64,000 nucleotides of DNA from contig JAPTYO010000002.1 in assembly GCA_036873135.1 (NCBI GenBank), positions 41,593,452 to 41,657,451 on the forward strand. The letters run 5' to 3'. How positions within the stretch are numbered: position 1 is the first letter of the stretch; every line of letters begins with the position of its first letter. Both the position numbers and the translations under genes were made by a program. Below, one piece after another: positions 10,002 through 21,253 of the stretch. A model generated the notes under the pieces. That model did not search any database. It was not told where the DNA came from and worked only from the letters and a program-made list of their open reading frames with translations. This DNA comes from Clarkia xantiana subsp. parviflora (Eukaryota > Streptophyta > Magnoliopsida > Myrtales > Onagraceae).

Positions 10002-10868
10002 TTAATATTTCTGTCAACATAAATAAGAATTAGATTTGATCTAAATAGGAGTCACCATATATATCACCATGATCATCATCAGAGATTTTAGACAAATCTC
10101 GATGCACAGAAATTGACAAATCAACTACATAACATATTGGCTAAAACAAATTCACAAACCACTACATTCAATTGAACATTGGACACAACTAAAGTTATTA
10201 CTTGTGAAGAGTGAAAAAGGATGGCCAAGAAGCACAATAATTAGTCAAATCGTTAAGAGGACAATCGAATCCAAGCTATGGAAATCACAAATGAAATTAC
10301 TGGGTCAAAAATTAGGTTTTCGAAATGCTGAACAGAATAGAAGATACTGCAGGTCCGTCTCTGTAAAACGTATATAAATTAATACAATTAGTGGCGGCAA
10401 AATGTCGTTGCTATTACAAACCACTTCCAGCGAAAAATAGTCGTAAGTAAAAGCTTGATTTAGCAGCGACATATATCTTATCACTATATAAGTACTTATG
10501 TGACGAGCTTACAAGTTGCTAAAAAGAAATTTTAGCATCGAACTATGATCGTAAGAAAATATGCTATTTTGCAGCGACTTAATGACTGACATTGTAAAAT
10601 TATATTGGTGGCCGTTATTTTCGCTGCTAAAGTTTGTCTTTTGCAGCGACTTTTTTGTCGAAAGAAAAAACCTTATTTAGCAGTGGCAATACTTTTTGAA
10701 GTTAAAATATACATTTTGTGGCAGCATTTCACTATCACAGATTCATAAACTTTTTATCTCGACAATCTGCCGCCACTAAAGTCTCTCTTCAGTGGCGGTG
10801 TAATTTTCGTATGTATTAATTCGATTTAGTGTTTACTTTTCTGCCGCTGCTAAAAGTTTCGTATAGTG
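9540..10868 (-). mobile_element. CACTA (En/Spm) transposon, 5' end
   Basis: The element is on the minus strand. The terminus CACTATACGAAAC is the complement of the sequence ending at 10868. The sub-terminal region 10380-10868 has many copies of GCAGCGAC / GTCGCTGC / GTGGCGGC words in both orientations, typical binding repeats. The transposase start lies about 870 bp inside. The 3' half is missing, being replaced at about 9540. It is unrelated to the CACTA end at 6246, whose repeats differ. Confidence 0.7.
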
Positions 10869-12395
10869 TCAAATCTTAGAGGCGGGATAAAATGGTCCGT
10901 CGATGTAAATCTGATTTCTTTTAGTGCAAGTCACTTGAAGAAAGAAAAACGTGTCCTCGACATACGACCAATGGGTAATACACAATGATCAATATTATAA
11001 ATAACCATTCTTCAACAATTAATCATCATCAAGTAACATAGATTGACAAATCAAGCGTATGACATCGCCCTTCATGGCGAGACGGATCACTGTCCAAGCA
11101 GCGAAACTGATTACCGGCAAACAACCAGACACGTCAATGACCAAGAAAATAAATATCTAAATATAATAAGTTAACTAGGATTATGTTAGGACTAAACTTT
11201 CTCTCACTAACTCTTAACTTATTTCTATCTCTTTAAAAAAAAATACTTATTTGAGATTCGAAATAAGATTATCAGGCATCGATCGTGTCTATCCATTCGT
11301 AGACGTCTATGTGAACAAACAAAAAGTCATGACCTACTACCTCTGATTAATAATGGCTCATCGAAAACAAGTAAAGGGAGTCAGGTTGACGGCTCTCGTT
11401 GCCCTCGTCCCTAACTAATATATATGAGGCATAAAGAGGAATCATAATTAAAAGTGGACTTACCAAATAAATAAGAATTGTTGAAATCAAAAATAATTAA
11501 TCACTATGATTTCCAAATTTTAACATATGTATATATGGACCTCAGCAAAAAAATTAGATCATGGCCGCATTAATTATTTTAGTCCGAGCTGCCCACTTTT
11601 ATATATATATATATATATAGTATATACCAATGAGTAAATCTTTAAAATGTGAAATTTCTTATATAAAAATTGTGTTAGGTCCTCTTCCAAAAGACATCAA
11701 CTATAATATAAAATCACTGGCCAACTAACCTTTAATCTGAACCAAACCGTACTTAGTTGGATTTATCTAACCAGAAACAACAAAAACAACGCGTTTTTAT
11801 ATTGCAGACATCACCACAAGAAAAATAGCACCATCATTCCCAAGTCCCAACTCCCCTCTATATGCCTCCCGCTCACCATCTCACGATACCCACCGTCCAC
11901 TGACTGCCTGCTGTTCGCCGCATGTCCACCGTCCGCTCCTCAAACTTCGGCATGTCTCTCCCGCATGTTTCGGTTGGGATTCCGGAAGACCTAAGTCCGC
12001 CGTACCTAGAAGAAACACGTACACCGATGTTCGATCGACCGGCCGCCTTTTACCTTTTCCGGTACAATTATTCATTCTCTATGTATAAATTTTTTAATTT
12101 TAATTTTCTCAATTTCACTAATTTTTTAATTCTGTTACAAATTCTTACTCTAGGTTTTTAATTCACATGAAGAACTTGCACAATCTAACTTTTATCTTTG
12201 TTATGAAATCTATTGTGCTCGTCGTACCTACTCATCCTCTTTCAATTATTGCTTAAAAATAAAAATAAAAAATATTTTTTTCCTTTTAGACTAAATTCTA
12301 GGTCACTCTATATGTTTTTCAAATATTGTTGTCTAGCATGTTGAATTGGAAGTCTTCAGTAGCTTTGCTCTGTTGATATTTAGTGAATAGGCCGT
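10869..12395. other. Spacer with a possible remnant of a host 5' exon
   Basis: Most of this stretch is AT-rich with no gene, including an (AT)n run at about 11596-11619. At about 11820-12060 the sequence becomes C-rich and GC-rich (CCACCGTCCACTGACTGCC) after an AT-rich promoter-like part. It then falls back to T-rich intron-like sequence after TTTTCCGGTACAATT. This looks like a 5' UTR/first exon plus intron, but no protein family is recognisable. The copia LTR at 12396 follows. Confidence 0.3.
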
Positions 12396-12982
12396 TGTAA
12401 TATGAGCCCTATAATATAAAACCAACACCTAAGTAATTGGGTAATGTCACATTAGGTTTTTTTGGACTAGACCTAATATCTCAATTGACATGAGTGGCCC
12501 AAAATTGGGTATCCCTCATTTACCATAGTGGACGACCCAAACTAGGGTAAATCCTTGCCCACCTCCTCTTATAAATAGAGAGATTTAGAAATTTATTTGG
12601 GGTTCATCACTCTTCCTCTAAGTGTTGAGACAAAATAAATCTCTCATCCCTAAACACTAGCTTCGGCCGAACCCTACAGAGAAGGAGGTGCCAAATGTCT
12701 TGCTTTTACTGCTATATCGGGAGTTACTCCACGTTGCTTCGAGCAATTACCAAGAGATCCATCCTACTAACGAATTGAAAATAGGCTTTGCTGTGGAGAC
12801 CATTATGTGTAGGTGATTCCTTAATTAGAATCCTTACAGGAGCCGTCTGGCAGACCAAACACTCCCGTCACGATCTTGGGTCTACGGAAAGCTTGAAACT
12901 GGTATTTGCCCACCGCGCGTAATTAGTTTACCTGGCATGTTTACATGTTTTAATCCGTAGTAACTATCCCCTATTTACAACA
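12396..12982 (+). repeat. copia 5' LTR
   Basis: The 587-bp LTR begins TGTAATATGAGCCC and ends TTTACAACA, directly followed by the PBS. A TATAAATAG box lies at about 12570-12578. It is a diverged relative of the LTRs at 54477-55077 and 61586-62190. All share the ATGTGACATT/AATGTCACATT and CCCAATTTTGGG words and an AACA end. Confidence 0.85.
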
Positions 12983-12983
12983 G

Positions 12984-12995
12984 TGGTATTAGAGC
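12984..12995 (+). promoter_or_regulatory. copia primer-binding site
   Basis: TGGTATTAGAGC differs by one base (T for C) from the standard initiator-Met tRNA site TGGTATCAGAGC. It stands one base after the LTR. Confidence 0.85.
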
Positions 12996-13796
12996 CTGTG
13001 TAGGGAGTTCATGGTTTTGATAAAATTGGTGTTCATGAGTTTTTAGTAAAACTGATACTCATGAAATGGAGTTTTTATGGTAAAATTGATGTTCATGATC
13101 TTCAAGAAAAACGTGACATTTATCAAAATTGAACATTTGATTATTGATTATTGATCTTAGTAAAATTTGATCTAGATATTTGACCACTAACCCTAAAACT
13201 TGTGTTTTTGGTCGAAATTACATGTTAATTCAAAGTTATGGCCCCTACATGTATGTATTTGGCCGAATTTTGGGTTAGATTCACATGTTAATTGTTACAT
13301 TAATTATCGATATATTCTAGCATGATTTTAGGGATGTTAGATATTATTGATAGATAGTTGCCTAATATTGAGAAAATATATTGTTGATAGATTTATATCC
13401 TTAATATAGAATCTTGACAATAAATAAATAAATAAATATATATATGTGCAAATATATTTGGAAACAATAACTATAATTAATATTAATTAGTGGCTAAGTA
13501 AAGTTTTTATTGGATTTTAAAAACCTACCTAGCCCACAAGTAATGTTTCGGCCGAATCATATCGGGTAATGGGCCGGTCCAATTTGCACATCCGGGTTGA
13601 GTCGACTGACCTGAATAACAATGGGAACCTGAAATGGTCAAACCGGGTCAACCGAACCGAACCGGGTTGGGTCCATGTGTTCAAACTGGACGGGTCAACT
13701 GACCTGGATTTTCTCAATCGGTCCGACCCATCCGGGTCGGGTCAGACCGGGTAACTAATGGGTCGAACCAAAACGACCTGGTTTGCGCAAAGAACT

Positions 13797-15817
13797 TGCA
13801 AACACTCGATTTTGACCCGGACGTAACGACGTAACACATGATACGTCAAATTCCAGACGCGTCAAGCCACAAAGTCTCCAAAAATGCTTAAGGGCACATT
13901 AGGAAATTATTATAAAATATATTTAAATTATTTCGAATATATATAATATTTTTGGAATATTTAAAAATATATATATAATAATTAGTTTTTTTATTTTTAG
14001 AAAATTATCTGTAAGCTATTTATCTCCAGATATTATTTTTTATTCAAAAAAATAATTATCTGTAAAGATAAATATCCTTAGGAATATTCTCTAGAATAAT
14101 TATCTGTTAGCAATTTTTTATTTAAATTTTATCTGTGATCTAGACTAGGTTTTAGTATAAATAGGGGTCTAGGTTTACATTGTAACACACACAGAAAACC
14201 ACAATATATTATTAATAAATTATTTTTTCTCAAAATTCGCATTTTTTTCGTCCTTTAGTGCCTCAGAATTTTCAGATCTCCCGCCCTTTGAAGCAGCCAA
14301 GTTCCGGCGACCGGCTCCCTGCCCTCCAGACCGCCGCCACAACCTCGCGCCGCCCCCGCCGCTCCCACCGTGTCGCACACCGACGGTTCGTCGCCGTACC
14401 ACCCTGCTGTCGCGTCGGTCCGCCTGATTCCCGCCAGACCTGCATCAGCTGCGACCGTGCCGGAGTTTCCAGGTCTGTCGCCGACTGCCGTTCGTCGCCC
14501 GTGTCGCCACCGTGCCTTCTGTCAACCCCGCCGGAGTGTCTGCTGCCGTTTCCACACGCTGCTGCGACCTCCATAGCAAGCAGCGGCTTTGACTAAATTC
14601 CAGCAGCTCCCATCGCCGGTGAGTAGGTAAATACCGTCTCTATTTTAATTTTTTTTCTTTTTCTTTTTATTTATTTATTTAATTACTATTTAATTAGTAA
14701 ATAATTGCTTTTTCTGGTATTTTTATTTTATTTTTAGTATTATGATGGTTAGGTTGAATTTAAATTAGTTATGGGTGAACAATGTTAACCATATGTTGCA
14801 TCATGGTTTATTATACTAGGTTATTAGATTTAATTTCACATAAATAATCCGAATTTGATTAATTAATTGAATAATAAAAGGGTTAATTATGAATGTTTTC
14901 ATCAAATTTTGATTAGTTTTGACTAATAAAAACGGTAATTGTGTATGTTCGTCATGTAGTTCGCGTCGATTTAATTATATAAGATAATCGTTAGTATTAT
15001 TTAACTTTTACCGATGTTCATGCTCAAATCGATTTTTTTATTAACGATAAGATCGGCAAATTAAGTGAATTGAGTACCGAAAGGGCGTAATTAATTTTTT
15101 TTTTTTTAATTCGTAATAGAACCCCCGAACTCGAATTTCTAAATGTAGACCAATTTTAAACCTAAGTATTTGATTGGGAAAAGTATGTAAAACATGCAAC
15201 ATGTTTGAAAAAAATGGTTTTATGGATCAATATGTTTTAAAACGTACAACATGTTTGAAAAAGATGGTTTTATGGATCAAATGTTTTAAAATGTACAAAA
15301 AGCTTACAAAAGATGGTAAAATGACAATCGTCCACTTGTTGTCACTGGTCTTATTAAATGGACACGTGCGGATCACGTTTTTAAAAAATAAGAATAATTA
15401 TTATTATTATCTACATCCACCTATTAATAATCATCGCTATATATAAATTAATTTTTGTTTTAAATATTTTTTTTTCTAAATATGTGTTCCGCACGTGTCC
15501 ACTTAATGAGACTATTGATAACAAGTGGACGGTATGTCATTTTAACATCTTTTGTAAGCTTGTTGTACATTTTAATACATATTGGTCCATAAAACCATAT
15601 TTTTCAAACATGTTGTACATTTTAAAACATATTGGTCCATAAAACCATCTTTTTCAAACATGTTATATATTTTACATACTTTTCCCTATTTGATTCGTTA
15701 TTTGCTTAGGTAATTTAGGATTCTAGTTAGCCTAATAATTAACTAGTGCCGACTCTTTTCAAAATTCGCACGTTTTCAAAACGTAAATCGCCTTAGGTCG
15801 GATTTTTAGGTCTGACA
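13797..15817 (+). repeat. 5' LTR of the Ogre-like element
   Basis: The right edge is fixed by the PBS (…TCTGACA, then TGGCGACT at 15821). The left edge is inferred from the loss of similarity to the copia leader and a TG at 13797. A TATAAATAGGGG box lies at 14156-14167. About 120 bp downstream a GC-rich block (about 14280-14618) ends at a canonical splice donor (CCG|GTGAGT, 14619). The LTR holds a 511-bp MITE, so its own length is near 1.5 kb. Confidence 0.65.
15176..15686. mobile_element. Foldback Mutator-like MITE with 9-bp target duplication
   Basis: The element starts GGGAAAAGTATGTAAAA and ends TTTTACATACTTTTCCC. Arms of about 200 bp (15176-15373 and 15487-15686) are near-perfect inverted repeats around an AT-rich loop. 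Each arm contains two tandem copies of an ACATGTTTGAAAAA-ATGGTTTTATGG unit. TATTTGATT stands on both sides (15167-15175 and 15687-15695), a 9-bp target duplication as made by Mutator-type transposases. It carries no transposase gene. Confidence 0.9.
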
Positions 15818-15820
15818 ATT

Positions 15821-15838
15821 TGGCGACTCTACTGGGGA
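15821..15838 (+). promoter_or_regulatory. Ogre-type primer-binding site
   Basis: TGGCGACTCTACTGGGGA stands three bases after the LTR end. Sites of the TGGCGACTC type, attributed to Arg tRNA, are known from Ogre elements. The tRNA assignment here is inference. Confidence 0.75.
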
Positions 15839-16431
15839 TATAATCGAGGGTTCGGGCTTATCATGTTTTAGGTACGAAGCTCTTGTTTTTATTTTTATGT
15901 TCACTAACAAGTTTTTTTTTTTTTGTGTTGTTTGAAACCACACACACTCACGTTGAGCATAATGTCCAAAACGCCTAAATCTCAGGGCAACTAGGAACCC
16001 CGGAGAGACAGTAAGGGTACGACCGCGCGGCCGAGCCGACGGAATGACTCAGAACAACTCCACTCGCTTGTGAAGGTCCTGTGATCCCTATGTTGAGGTG
16101 AAGAAACCACCTTGTCGGGAACCTATCAGTGGAACCTACCTTATAGAACAAAGCAAAAAACACACACATGAAGCTTCGATCCTACCGCTGTTATTTTACA
16201 TGCTTGCGTTCTTTTATTTTTTTTTCTTTCGACCCCTAGAATTTATCTCGTATAGGATCTGGGTCTAATGTAATCTTTTATTTAATTTTTTTTTTGTACC
16301 ATGTATGTAATCGTGAACCGAATATTAGTGGAAATTTACTTTTCAAGCATGCATTACACATCATTAAAAAAAAAAAATATGTGCCATCCACTTCATCACT
16401 CTAAAACGTTTTACACTCCATTTTAATAAGG
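15839..16431 (+). other. Ogre-like leader
   Basis: Untranslated sequence lies between the PBS and ORF1. It includes T-rich runs (about 15912-15922, 16216-16226) and no plausible gene. Confidence 0.6.
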
Positions 16432-17890
16432 ATGGAAAAACTGCCCAAGTGTCCTCGCATTACGATCGTTCCAGCTCCTAGGGACGACATCAACCGCCTC
16501 TGGAGTGCCATGCCGAAGACGGAGCAGGATTATATCACCCATCGGAGGAGTTCAACGGCTTGCTGATTACAAGATAAAGTGGCACTTGCTAGAAGCCTTA
16601 GCCGACCATTGGGACTCGAAGAAAGCAGTGTTCATCATCAACGGCATAGAACTCACCCCTACTGTCGAGGAATACCGTCAGCTGGTACAAGGCCCGGGAT
16701 GGAATGAAGGGATCGTCTTTCCAAGATTTGAGGTGTCCAAGAAACAGAGTCTTTCTAAACTCTTACGGGCCAACAGAGGGAAGATGGTTAACGAGCTTAT
16801 GGTGGCCACACATCAGGGTTTATCTATCAATCGTTTGATAAGTTGGGTTGGTTTTAGAATGAAAGATAATCGAATGATCCGAGGAGCAACTCACGCCTAT
16901 CTCTTGTTATTTTTTGGAACTCTCATATTCCTCCACTCCCAAAGCTATATAGACAAGGCATTAGCCGACGTCGTCCTTCAAGTGGTCGAAGGCAAAAGTT
17001 TTATAGTGGCGTTGCTTGCTGAAATAATCACGTCTCTGAACTTCATAAAAGCTAAAGGGAGAGGAGGATTAAGAGCAAGTCCAACTTTATTGCAAATATG
17101 GTTTTTAAGTCACCTAAATGAGATCGGTGCCGGTTTCCCCAAAGCTCATTTCCTTATAGAAGAACAAATTATATTAAGAATGATAAACTATACTCATCAT
17201 TTAAATAAAGGATGGAGCACCCGTGAATGGAAAAAATATTTTTCAAAACTTTTACCTAAAGACATTTTATGGGTAGCTCGATGGTTTTCACCAAGGTCCG
17301 CATTTTTAAGATGTAAAGATTTTAACGGTGTTCGTCTTATTAGCCACCTAAGCTCGTCAGTCACCTACCCGGCCCGAGTCGTTCAACAACTCGGGGGTCT
17401 TCAAGGCATACCAGCTAACGCAAATGCACCTCTCTTGATATTCGACTGGGACGAAAACAAAGTTACTCAAGCCACACTCAAACAGGCTGCTCAGCGAATA
17501 CATGCAATTAGGGAAGATCGAATCGAGGAGAAAATCCAACCGCCCGGGGATATCAAAGAAGAAGAGTGTATGTACGACACGATAGCTGCCCGAGTCGAAA
17601 TCCAATGTGCCACCTTGGCCCAAGATTGCGCACAATCCAAAGAAGAAATCAGACGGTTACAAGAAGAACTTTCTAAAGCGCGAGCTAACATCATGCACCA
17701 GCAATGGGCACATAAAGTGAAGGAGAGACAGAAGACGCGGTTAAGTGCTGACCTTGAAAAGTTCAAACGAAGAGCGAGAAAACTGAAATTTTTTTCAAAA
17801 AATTTGTCTGTTGAATTCGTTAGGACTAAGGAGCAAGCATTCGACGCACTCGGCGAAATGCGCAGTCGTGTAAAGCATTTTAGAGTTTAA
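16432..17890 (+). CDS. Ogre-type ORF1 upstream of gag (plant-mobile-domain-like, coiled-coil C-terminus)
   Basis: The natural start is ATG at 16432 (MEKLPKCPRITIVPAP). A frameshift near 16545-16560 moves the reading into the long open frame that runs to TAA at 17890. The open part is about 450 residues. Its N-terminal two thirds have the character of the plant mobile domain/DUF7745-like proteins found in Ogre ORF1 (INGIELTPTVEEYRQLV, about 16640-16690). The C-terminal part (about 17500-17890) is a charged coiled coil rich in Glu/Lys/Arg. The function of ORF1 in Ogre is unknown. It ends about 160 bp before gag in the same orientation. One frameshift in the first 45 codons breaks it. Confidence 0.75.
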
Positions 17891-18051
17891 GTCTTAGTTG
17901 TAAAAAAATCTCTTTTTTGAATAAGATGTTGAAATGAATGGCACATTGATTTAAAAAAATCATGCATGGAATTCTGTGTCCACATTTTGAATCGTCATTT
18001 TTTTAATCGCAGGACTAGCTAGTACTGGCACGTTCGCGAAAAATCACTAAT

Positions 18052-19251
18052 ATGGAGAACACGCAGCAAATCCAGCGACATGAGGAACGAATGGTCGAAA
18101 TCGAGGCAGCTAATGCAAAAATGCATGAGGATATGGCCACCATGTCAGCAAACATGGAACGCATCATGGCACTCCTCGAGGCTCAGTCAACCATCAATGC
18201 TCCAAACCCGCCCTTGCCTAGAGGGACCTTGACTCCAGGCCCCTCAGCGAATATAGGAACCGCAATACCAGTTACCACTGTACCTCTCAACACCACGGTG
18301 GACCCCTCTCGAAACCACCCTACTTTGATCAGCCCCGATCAGACTCTACCAACGCCATGTGTCTCCCCAAGCCCGACCATAATGCATGGGCATGTTAACC
18401 AAGGGGGCGCAACCGATGCGAATGCTTTCACATCATCGCCTGCCATCGAGACTGAACACGATCGCCGCTTGAAGAAAATGGAGGAAAAGATGAAAGCGTT
18501 CTCCGGTCTCGAACAATATGGGGGCATTGGTTACTCTGACCTGTGTTTTTTTCCTAACATGTCAAGACCAGAGAAATTCAAGGTCCCTGAGTTCGAGAAG
18601 TACGATGGCCTTGGTAATCCCATAGTCCACCTGCGTATTTACCTTACGAAGATGGCCCCTTACCAACAGTATGAGGAGTTCTTGGTCCAAACATTCCAAG
18701 AAAGCTTGAAAGGAGCAGCTTTGGTTTGGTTCTTCAGCTTGAAGGCCGGCGATATCTCAACATGGGAAGAAATGGCCAACGCTTTCGTTCGCCAATATAA
18801 GTTCAATCTGGACACCGCTCCGACCCGCATGGATCTCCAGAGCATGGAAATGAATGCGGGACAGTCCTTCAGGAACTATATGCAGTCTTGGAGGGAAAAG
18901 GCGGCTGGAGTCCGACCACCTCTAGAGGATGCGGAAGCGGTATCCATGTTTATTGGAACTCTGAAAGGAGCATATTACTCTCATATATCGGGACATGTTT
19001 CTGCAAGTTTCGCTGACTTTGTGAAATCCGGAGACATGATCGAGCAGGGAATCCGGACAGGGAGGATTGAAGATCCCCTCAAAAGCTACCAGGGAGACGA
19101 TTTGAGAAAGTGTGGTGCCAAAAAGCTGCTCCCAAAAGACGCATCTGTCAGCGCAGTCTACCCGATGCAGTTGGCGGCACCTGTGACTAAGCCAATGACT
19201 CAAATACCTCCGGCTCCACAACCCTCCTTCACAGGTGGACAAGGAAATTGA
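18052..19251 (+). CDS. Ogre-like gag, capsid part
   Basis: ATG at 18052 opens a 399-codon frame. It has an N-terminal coiled coil (ERMVEIEAANAKMHEDM), a Pro/Thr-rich segment, then the retrotrans_gag domain (about 18540-19060, with KFKVPEFEKYDGLGNP, LVWFFSLKAGDISTWEEM, FVRQYKFN). Gag builds the particle. A TGA at 19249-19251 stops it, but the same frame continues into the rest of gag, so this is a nonsense mutation and not the true end. Confidence 0.85.
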   Translation: MENTQQIQRHEERMVEIEAANAKMHEDMATMSANMERIMALLEAQSTINAPNPPLPRGTLTPGPSANIGTAIPVTTVPLNTTVDPSRNHPTLISPDQTLPTPCVSPSPTIMHGHVNQGGATDANAFTSSPAIETEHDRRLKKMEEKMKAFSGLEQYGGIGYSDLCFFPNMSRPEKFKVPEFEKYDGLGNPIVHLRIYLTKMAPYQQYEEFLVQTFQESLKGAALVWFFSLKAGDISTWEEMANAFVRQYKFNLDTAPTRMDLQSMEMNAGQSFRNYMQSWREKAAGVRPPLEDAEAVSMFIGTLKGAYYSHISGHVSASFADFVKSGDMIEQGIRTGRIEDPLKSYQGDDLRKCGAKKLLPKDASVSAVYPMQLAAPVTKPMTQIPPAPQPSFTGGQGN

Positions 19252-20037
19252 GTTAATTACAAGCAGAGGGACGTAAGATCCTTTACGCCCTTACCTGTTT
19301 CAATGGCCGAGGTGTACCAGAAGATGTTAGAACAGACTCTCATCGACACCGAGTTCATGAGGCCAGATTCAAAAGTACCCAACAACGACCCAAGTTCGAG
19401 GTGTGAGTTCCATATGGGGATAGCAGGACCCTCCATAGAGAAATGCACCCGCCTGAGGCACAAGATTCAAGACCTCATTGACAACAAGCTCCTTATTCTC
19501 AACCCGATCCCTCCTCCAAATGTCAAGACGAACCCTTTACCACAACACAATGCGGGTTCATCATCGTCCATCAACATGATCTGTCTTGAAGATGAGTCGT
19601 CAGAAGATGTCGCTATCGCGGTAGTCACGCCATTCGTACTAAATTATGTGCCCGAACAGCCAGCCAGGCTGCCGCTAGTGATGCAGGGGCCAGCTCCTTT
19701 CCAATATGAGAGCAACAAGAAGGTCCCTTGGATCTACGAAGCTCAGATAGTCGGGACACCAAAACAAGATGATCATGTTATGATCATGACACGTTCGGGT
19801 CGTGTGTACGTGAAGGATGTTTCTAAACACAAGGTTGTAGAAGTGGCACCGAAGAAGAAGGTAACTGACGACGAAATTGAGGACTTCGTAAAGTTTATGA
19901 AGGAAAGAGAGGACAAAGTGATTGATCAGCTCCGCAAGACCGCGGCTCAAATTTCTTTGCTTGCTCTCCTCTTAAGCTCAGAAAGTCACCGCGAAGCTCT
20001 CATGAATGTGTTCAAGGAAGCGCTAGTTCCAAAATAG
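19252..20037 (+). pseudogene. Ogre-like gag, nucleocapsid part
   Basis: This is in the same frame as the capsid part after the TGA at 19249-19251. It contains the Tat-type knuckle-like motif CEFHMGIAGPSIEKC (about 19402-19446) followed by RHKIQDLIDN, where other Tat gags have a CxxH...C knuckle and an LKxxIxxLI helix. It ends at TAG 20035-20037, probably a CAG changed by C to T, since the frame continues into protease. Confidence 0.75.
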
Positions 20038-21092
20038 ACCTCTGCCGAACAAATGGGCAATGTTATTGGCTCCATATTCTCGAACCAAATTTATTTCGGG
20101 GATGATGATCTGGGAGTCGACGGCCAGAACCATGTAAAAGCCCTTCACATTATCCGCAAGTGTAACGGATTTGTGCTCTCGAAGGTCATGATTGACGGTG
20201 GTTTGGCAGTCGATGTTTGCCCATTATCCACACTCAAGCAAATGAAGATTGACCTGTCACATATACGTACAAGCAAGTCGCGGTTCGAGCTTTCGACGGT
20301 ACAAAGAAGGAAGTCTACGGAGAAATCGAATTACAACTCGAAATTGGTCCAAATGTTTTTGATGTAACCTTTAGAGTCATGGATATTCCGAATGTTTTCA
20401 CCCTTCTCTTGGGAAGATCATGGATCCACGCAGCTGGAGCAGTTCCATCCACCCTACATCAGAAACTGAAGTACGTGATTAACAATCGCCTTGTGGAAAT
20501 CAGAGGAGAAGGTGATCACAACATCTATCAGGAAACGGCAGTACCTGTCATCAACACCAGCAGAGATGAACCACCTGCATTACATTCCTTTGAACTAGTC
20601 TCTGTCATCAAGGATTGGGGAGAGCCAACACTGAGCAAGGCATATATCATGGTGGGAAGATTCATGTTGAAGAATAATTTTGTCCCGGGTCAAGGCATGG
20701 GTACCAGGTGTCAAGGAATCCCGCGCCCACTTCAGCTGAAGGAAAGTGTATGCAGACACGGACTGGGGTATTCCCCTTCCCAAGAAGAGGGTCAAAGCGC
20801 ACATGGAGAGCAAGAACTGATGGACTTCCAGTGGGGACGATTCGCTAGAAGATCGAGGCCTATGAACATTCCGCCTCTGTCAGTCACTTTCCCAGGACCA
20901 GCTCACGTCATTCGAACTGATGAAGATGAAGCATTACAAGCCTTAGCAAGACTGTTCATCACCGACAACACAGTCGGAGCTGTCCTCGAAGAAGCGCCCC
21001 CAGGCATTTATGTTCGACCCTTCGCTGAAGGAGAAGCAATCACCAATTGGTTTTCGATTCCGGTTTATGCTCTTTCGCTTAGCGATGAGTAA
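20038..21092 (+). pseudogene. Ogre-like aspartic protease and G-patch-like segment
   Basis: The protease active site appears as VMIDGGLAVDV (about 20188-20220); the serine expected after DGG is changed to Leu. A frameshift near 20275-20285 moves the reading to a second frame with the continuing protease fold (DIPNVFTLLLGRSWIHAAGAVPS, about 20380-20450). That frame then has a G-patch-like segment (NNFVPGQGMGTRCQGI, about 20675-20722), a known add-on downstream of protease in Ogre/Tat elements and some retroviruses. The frame stops at TAA 21090-21092, which lies inside the predicted intron. Confidence 0.78.
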
Positions 21093-21253
21093 GATTTATG
21101 AGTTTCTGTTGTACTCCTTTGCGCGGCAAGATCATGAGCCCCGCATAGGAAAGAGGGATATTGTCATGATCTTATCAATATAAATAAATCCCTTTATTTC
21201 GATTTTTTTTCCCGTAAAATTCGCATTGATTCCGGTTATTTTCCTTACCGTAG
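21089..21253 (+). other. Predicted intron between protease and RT
   Basis: Donor GA|GTAAGA (21089) and acceptor CCGTAG|GA (21253) bound 165 AT-rich bases containing the gag-pro stop codon. Joining the flanks keeps one frame from the protease end into the RT N-terminus. Ogre elements are known to carry an intron in exactly this place, used to link or separate gag-pro from pol. The splice is predicted, not observed. Confidence 0.7.

Larger units (their letters stand above)
12396..13796 (+). mobile_element. Ty1/copia fragment: 5' LTR and part of the leader
   Basis: On the plus strand an LTR (12396-12982) and PBS are followed by about 800 bp of leader. The leader contains GGTCGGGTCGAACCGG-type repeats at about 13560-13780. 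The same leader is found at 62271-63676, and a diverged one on the minus strand between 60000 and 61572. The copy breaks off where the Ogre-like LTR begins, and its coding part is not found beyond. Confidence 0.85.

Noticed and set aside
14220..14596. Overlapping Arg/Pro-rich frames on both strands
   Set aside because: Caused by high GC in the LTR block; no protein family and no codon bias.
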